Shown here: one piece after another, positions 9,175 through 14,527 of the stretch
How positions within the stretch are numbered: the first letter of the stretch is position 1
How the letters are laid out: each line of letters starts with the position of its first letter
Assembly (NCBI GenBank): GCA_002270565.1
Contig: NQMI01000225.1
Coordinates: forward strand, 18,453-32,979
Direction of reading: 5' to 3'
Length of the DNA stretch: 14,527 nucleotides
From: Stenocarpella maydis
Lineage: Eukaryota; Ascomycota; Sordariomycetes; Diaporthales; Diaporthaceae
Notes under the pieces: generated by a model
The model's input: only the letters and a program-made list of their open reading frames with translations
What the model was told of the DNA's origin: nothing
The model's database searches: none
Position numbers and translations under genes: made by a program

Positions 9175-9225
9175 GATCTGAGGACTCCTCAGATCCCGGC
9201 TGTACCGGGCCACCCCCCTAGGTGG
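9175..9225. repeat. Three consecutive hairpins at the boundary of the AT-rich block
   Basis: Three inverted repeats follow one another with almost no spacing. The first is GATCTGAGGA (9175-9184) and its exact complement (9186-9195) around one base. The second is CCCGG (9195-9199) and CCGGG (9205-9209) with a 5-base loop. The third is CCACC (9210-9214) and GGTGG (9221-9225) with a 6-base loop. Base composition collapses to AT-rich within about 10 bp of the last arm. The arms are directly visible; any role is unknown. Confidence 0.75.
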
Positions 9226-11860
9226 TAACCATTATGCAACTACAATATATAGTACTTTACTATAAGTTATAATTACCCTACCACTAAAAGCAAAATAACC
9301 ATACGATATAGTTAATAACAATAAATTATAGTTAAAAACTATAAGAATAGTCAAAAACTATAGAGTATAATTAAGTATAATTAAGTAATAAGATATAATA
9401 TAATTAATTAAATTTTAAGGCACCTTCTCTATAGTTTAAGAGCTAGACTTACTTTTTCATAAGTGTTTTCAAAGACTAAAAACTACTAATTCCTAAGTAA
9501 TTAATTTATTAATACTATCTAATAATACTATTTAAATCTAATCTATAGCTATCTATTAAATAGCCTAGTCCTAGTTTAAAAATACTAAAGACTTAAAAGA
9601 CCTCAAGTTACTCTATTCTATATAAAATTATCTCTCTAAATTAATTCTTATTAAAGGTTAACTTAAATTTAACTTTTATTATTACAAATTAATTAAATTT
9701 TATATATTATTATTCTAAGTTAACTTAAATCTAGTATCTATAATATAAATTATTTTAAAATTAAATTCCGTTATATTAAAGTAATTTAACTAACTTATTA
9801 CAAATATAAGTTAATATCTATTAATTTCTATTAAAGTACTACAATTATGACTTAATATATTATATAAGCTAATAAATTATATTATCCCAGAACTATTTCT
9901 AATTCATATACCAAAGATGAAAATGAAATATTTCAAGTAATATAAGTAAAACTAATATATAAACTTTGCTAATTAATATTAATAATATATAGCTAAGCTT
10001 AATTAATAATAAATAAATTAATAATACTTTCCTCCTTCTGGATATAAGCATTACTAAAGGCCTTAAGTATTTAAGGAACATATTTAAGGTGTAATATATT
10101 GAATATTTTATAATAATATAAAGCATATAATGCTTATTATTATTAATGATAAAAAATGACTTAATCAAACCGGTTTAAAGTATTATTATAATCAAATAAT
10201 TTATTAATTAATAATACACCTTTATAAATAATAGATCTCTATTATTTTATTAACTTTAGATAACTTTAATATTACATTAATAATAAATAATGAATACGAA
10301 TTAATATTAATCAATACTAATTATATTTAATTATTCATTTTTAATTAACTTTATTGCTTTAAGATTATTGAAATAGATATAATAAAGGTAAAGAATATTA
10401 TAACTTTCAAAAAATAATTCATTTTTAATCTTCATTATAACGATAATAACATTTTATATATTATTATAGTATCATATAAGTATATAAATATATAAGTAAC
10501 ATATATTTATAGCTTTATTTTTAATTATATTTTTATATCTACTATTATTTGATTTTTGATTTACTTAATTAACTATTTAATATATTAAAAATTAATAATT
10601 ATAATACATGTTTTCCAGGTTAAGAAGAGTAAAATGTATTTAATTATTTAACGTATTTAGACATGTAAAAAGATTATATAAAAACTATATTAATAACTTA
10701 AAATTTATTAGGATCATTATTATATTGAAATTAAAGCCAGAATATAAATTAATTTAATAACATTATTACAAATAATTAAGTATTAATATATATAATTTTA
10801 ATTTGATTTAAAGATATATACTTATTTAATATAGTATAAATTAAAAATTTAAGAAACATTTTCATTTTTAATATAAAAGATATAGCGAAACATTTATTAT
10901 ATTATATAATATTAAGCTTATAAGTAAGTATTGAATTTAATACTTTGTATCTATATACGTTACTTTAAAGATAAAGTTTAATTATCTTTATAATTATTAA
11001 AACACTGTTTACGAAGACTTAAGAGTTCTCATAAGTTAATTTAAAGTAATTTACAATATAATAGCTAAATATAAAATGATTAATAACAAACTTTATAATT
11101 TCAATAAATTAAACTTTATATAAAGTATGTTTACTATATTAATAAATATGAAAAAGTATAATATTTTGAACCTGATAATTAAGAACAAGTAATGTAGTTT
11201 ACTAGTGAGAGAACTATATTAGAAGCAGATTAATAGGCATTCTTTTATTGGGAATACTAATAATAGGGTATATTATGGAATGTTTGTGGCTGCACTATTA
11301 TTTCTTAATACAATTATATAGACATATATATATATATGTATATAATTTAAGGATGAACGTAATATATATATTTTGATATACAATTTTCCTTATAAGAATA
11401 TAAATATAATATCAAATTTGTAATTAATATTATTAATTATTAAGTAAGGTATATAAACTGAAAAATGAGTTTTTGAAACTTTTTGACTCTTTTAATATAG
11501 ATATATATTCAATCTATATTATTAACTTAAGTTCTTTATACAATAAATGGACAAATGTAATAATAGTATTATAGAGTAATATTAGAATTTAAAACAGCTT
11601 TAAAATAATATATATCTTTATATATATATATTAAATATTATTCACATTTATATTTCAATTAAAGAAGATGAAAGTTGAAAAATTGATCTCCCTTACTAGT
11701 ATAGTTTACTTATTACTGAACCATGTTATTGATTATTAAATATATTAATATAAAGAGCTAATATCCCCTTTTAGGTATAGGTGTTTCTAAAGTCCTTAAT
11801 TATTCTTTTAAATCTATATTTTAGTTGTTATAATTATAATAAGAATAGAATTAATATTGG

Positions 11861-11935
11861 ACTATTAGTCGCCTAAAGGCAAATACAAACCCTATAGGCC
11901 AGCTTGCTAGGCCTATAGGAAGAGGCATAACTTGT
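11861..11935. repeat. GC-richer island with a perfect 10-bp inverted repeat
   Basis: Within the AT-rich block this ~75-bp patch keeps GC and CpA/TpG dinucleotides. It contains CCTATAGGCC (11891-11900) and its exact complement (11910-11919) around a 9-base loop, plus a smaller GCCT-AA-AGGC hairpin at 11871-11880. It does not fold as a recognisable tRNA. It may be an unmutated remnant, a MITE-like piece or a structured site. Confidence 0.55.
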
Positions 11936-12344
11936 TAATAAATATAACTTAAATACTTGTTTATATAAAGGATAAATTACTTAAATTGATAATAGACAAA
12001 TAAGCTAAGTAAGCTAGTTAAATTGCTGAGATTTATAAATTACTAATAATAAAAGTAAACTAATAAGCTCAGCTAATAAGATAAACTATATAAACTTATA
12101 CTTATTTTTGGTAAATATCATTTGACTTAAAATGGCTCTTTAATAATTAATCTAAGTATATATTTAGAAATAGCCTTTATAGCTTTTAATCATAATTATT
12201 GTATTACTTAAAGTAATTCTACCTTAAATACTCTTTAAATATAAGCATATATATTAAATTTATTAGCTAAAGATTAGCTATAATTATTATATTTGAACTA
12301 CTATTATTTAAATATTTTATATAAGCTCTAAGCAATATCTTCTA

Positions 12345-12425
12345 ACATAGAGTACCAGGAGGTAACCAGGACCAGGAAGTGGCTACCCTGCTTTCCCATA
12401 TAAAAAATGCCCGTACGTACCCTAT
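12345..12425. repeat. GC-richer island with three ACCAGG repeats
   Basis: An ~80-bp patch of balanced composition inside the AT-rich block. ACCAGG occurs at 12354-12359, 12365-12370 and 12371-12376, and CGTACG-type sequence near 12412. The sequence TAACA just precedes the island. Since it lies about 1.2 kb upstream of the zinc-knuckle relic, it could be the LTR end/primer-binding region of that element, but I could not match a primer-binding site or a second LTR. Confidence 0.45.
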
Positions 12426-13139
12426 TAAAACACTTAAACTAGGCCTAAACTAGACCAAATATTTAGGGTTTAATTATAAGTATATAAATCAACTATAATA
12501 TGTTTTTATAGAATTTTAGAATTTGTTTTACTTAATTATTTAAGACATTTAATTTTAAATACTTAAAATGTCAGTTTTCTAATATAGCCTGTACAATAAA
12601 ACTATATAATTCCGTTAACCAAATAGCAACTAAAGTATATAAATTTAAGCTACCCTAAAATAAATATATTTATTTTAGGCTTAGTTTAAAGGTTTTAGTA
12701 AGGTTGGTATAAACCTTTTTATATAAACACCAGTTTTATAATATTTAGATTTAATAATAATAATATTCTTTAATGTAACTTTCAGTAGGAAATAATTAAC
12801 ACTAAATATATATTTATTATTCTTTGAGAGTCTTAAGAGATATTCATTAACATAAACTATCTTTATACTCTTATAAATAATTAAACTTATTAAAATAAAG
12901 AAATAAAATAATCTAGTAAGAAATCTATACCCTATAAGTAGCTATTAATATTATCAATATATTAATTCTAGCTGGAGAATATATGAAGCTTAATACTCTT
13001 ATATCTTATAATAAAACTTTAGGATAACTTTAAGCTTATTTAACTTAGGTTAAGGCCTACTAATGGTTTTATGAACTGAATATTTAATTTAGTAAAAATT
13101 AAATTCCATATATAATAACCTCCTTAAAAGAATAAGCCC

Positions 13140-14527
13140 TTATATAATTTAAATACTATCTTAAGTATTATTTAGAAAATAAAGATTTTGTATAATGTAA
13201 ATATAAAACTTAAGAGATCTTTAGTACTTATAAAGGCTATAAAGCTACTTTAAGGATTTTCTTTTAAGATCTAAATAAGGAATAATAAGTTAAATAAAGA
13301 ACTTATAAAAGCTTAAATGAAAAGAAGCTTTTTTAATATATATAATATATTTAAATATAAGTTAAATATATAAATAATACTTACATCTTTATATTTTATA
13401 GTAAACTTAAGAATAAAATAAAAAAAGCTAATTAAATAAGACTAACCTAATAACTTCTTATACTATATCAAGCTAGCTATTAAAATTAATAACTAGCTAT
13501 ATAAATAATATATGAAAAAAGGGTAATATATCTAGTAACTTCTAATATAAAGCTAATACTAAAAAATACTACTAGCTTAAAACTATAACTTTAAAATAAT
13601 ATATAGAATCCATAAAGCTTAATATAGCTTAATAATAGCTAAAAAGAAATAGGAAGAACATTAAGTATTATAACTATAGTAAGAAGGGCTATTTCATATA
13701 TAATTATCATAGTAAAAAAATAACTAAAAGCCTATACTAGAAAATTAGTAAGTTATATTACTATTAAAACTAAGCCTAAAAATCACAATAAACTCAATTA
13801 AATAGCCTACTTTATAAATGATTACCTTATATACCTTTGAAATAAAAAGGCCTTAAGATAGTTCACTAACGTACTTAAAACTAAGATATTAGTAGTAGTA
13901 TAATAATAAGAAACTAAGGCTAGTACTAATTAAGTATCACCCTTAATACTAATAAATTAGCACTCTTATAAACAAATAAGTACGGTACTACTAGTAGCAG
14001 TAGATACTAGCATTATATAAATAATAATCTTAGGAATGGATAGAAATATAATAGTTTAAAAAGCTAAAATAGCTCTACTGCTAGTAAGATTCCCCCTAGA
14101 TAACATTAAAATATATTATAAATATACTATATTAATAAGATTAAAGAAAACTTATTCTTACAATAATATAATATAATAGAAATATTTAGGCTGTATAAAT
14201 AAAATAAACTAAAGTATTAGAGTATTACTAACTATACTCTAAAATAAGGATATACTATACTAGAGTTATAATCTAACTACTCCTTCATCTATCTCTAAAC
14301 TTAAGAATATAAAAATAATATATCTAATATAATTACTAAATATATATTAAACATAAGATTTAAACCTAGTACCTAAATAAATACTAGATGGATATACTAT
14401 TATCTTTAAATAATAAGGATATAGCACTAAAAGACCTTATATGAGCAGTAGTAGTACTATAAGTAGCACATAGACTTATAAAAGGAGCTATAAAGGATTA
14501 AAAAGATTCTTATTAAAGATAAAATAG
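13140..14527 (+). mobile_element. RIP-degraded LTR-retrotransposon relic (gag with zinc knuckle)
   Basis: One plus-strand frame (codons in register with 13663) shows K-Y-Y-N-Y-S-K-K-G-Y-F-I-Y-N-Y at 13663-13707. The Tyr codons at 13666, 13675, 13690 and 13705 have exactly the spacing C-x2-C-x4-H-x4-C of a retroviral-type zinc knuckle, each one transition away from Cys or His, and the surrounding residues (basic run before; KKG between) fit gag. Upstream from about 13140 the same frame is interrupted almost only by TAA/TAG, as expected for former Gln codons. In a second frame 14027-14044 reads ILGMDR, faintly like the end of a retropepsin domain. No reverse transcriptase was seen; the element probably continues beyond the window. 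It is inactive. Confidence 0.6.

Larger units (their letters stand above)
9231..14527. repeat. 5.3 kb AT-rich RIP-like block, no intact gene
   Basis: The block runs to the right window edge. It is overwhelmingly A/T with abundant TpA, few CpA, and stop codons (mostly TAA and TAG, the products of C-to-T change in CAA/CAG) in all frames. The longest frame (9899-10168, minus, 89 codons) is low-complexity I/L/Y/K sequence and not a gene. This pattern is the hallmark of repeat-induced point mutation of transposon copies in ascomycetes. Retrotransposon ancestry is directly supported only near 13.66 kb; the origin of 9231-13100 is unknown. An 18-bp perfect AT palindrome lies at 11322-11339 and a direct duplication of TATAATTAAG at about 9366-9385. 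Confidence 0.8.

Noticed and set aside
9899..10168. 89-codon minus-strand frame rich in I, L, Y and K
   Set aside because: Low-complexity translation of AT-rich mutated DNA; no start context or family resemblance.
11861..11935. tRNA gene in the GC island
   Set aside because: The stem-loop does not extend to a cloverleaf and lacks recognisable A and B box sequences.

Overview
The window looks like a filamentous ascomycete (Pezizomycotina-type) nuclear genome. Four protein genes carry short GT-AG introns of 56-97 nt. They sit next to, and between, extremely AT-rich, TpA-rich, stop-filled tracts of the kind left by repeat-induced point mutation (RIP). I cannot name the species. No rRNA, tRNA or CRISPR array was recognised.

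Layout. (1) 1-545: an AT-rich edge, then about 440 bp with no gene. (2) 546-1961, minus strand: a seven-exon mitochondrial carrier of the succinate/fumarate (Sfc1/Acr1) type; all six introns are phase 1. (3) 1962-3371: its probable promoter with two CSRE-like motifs, a small AT-rich island with triplet repeats (about 2270-2525), then gene-free sequence. (4) 3372-4450, plus strand: a two-exon SAM-dependent methyltransferase of the Tmt1/Crg1 type. (5) 4805-5529, plus strand: a four-exon, 168-residue Prx5/Asp f 3-type peroxiredoxin. (6) 6175-7972, minus strand: a two-exon, 571-residue major facilitator of the 14-helix drug:H+ antiporter type. (7) 7973-9230: its promoter, holding a GC-rich palindrome with a CGG-N8-CCG core, then about 900 bp without a gene. 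(8) 9231-14527: a 5.3 kb AT-rich RIP-like block that begins abruptly just after three consecutive hairpins. Near its right end a CCHC zinc-knuckle spacing is still readable although every metal ligand codon now reads Tyr, so at least this part is a dead retrotransposon gag region. Two short GC-richer islands survive inside the block.

How the genes may work together. The carrier links cytosolic succinate to mitochondrial fumarate during growth on C2 compounds or fatty acids. The methyltransferase, peroxiredoxin and efflux pump are compact neighbours that each fit a detoxification role (methylating a small acid or toxin, reducing peroxides, exporting a compound). That they act as one module is an inference from proximity and family, not something the sequence proves. 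I see no clearly new system. The best leads are the methyltransferase/peroxiredoxin/exporter trio beside a RIP block, the hairpin cluster at the compartment boundary, and the sequence islands that escaped mutation inside the block.
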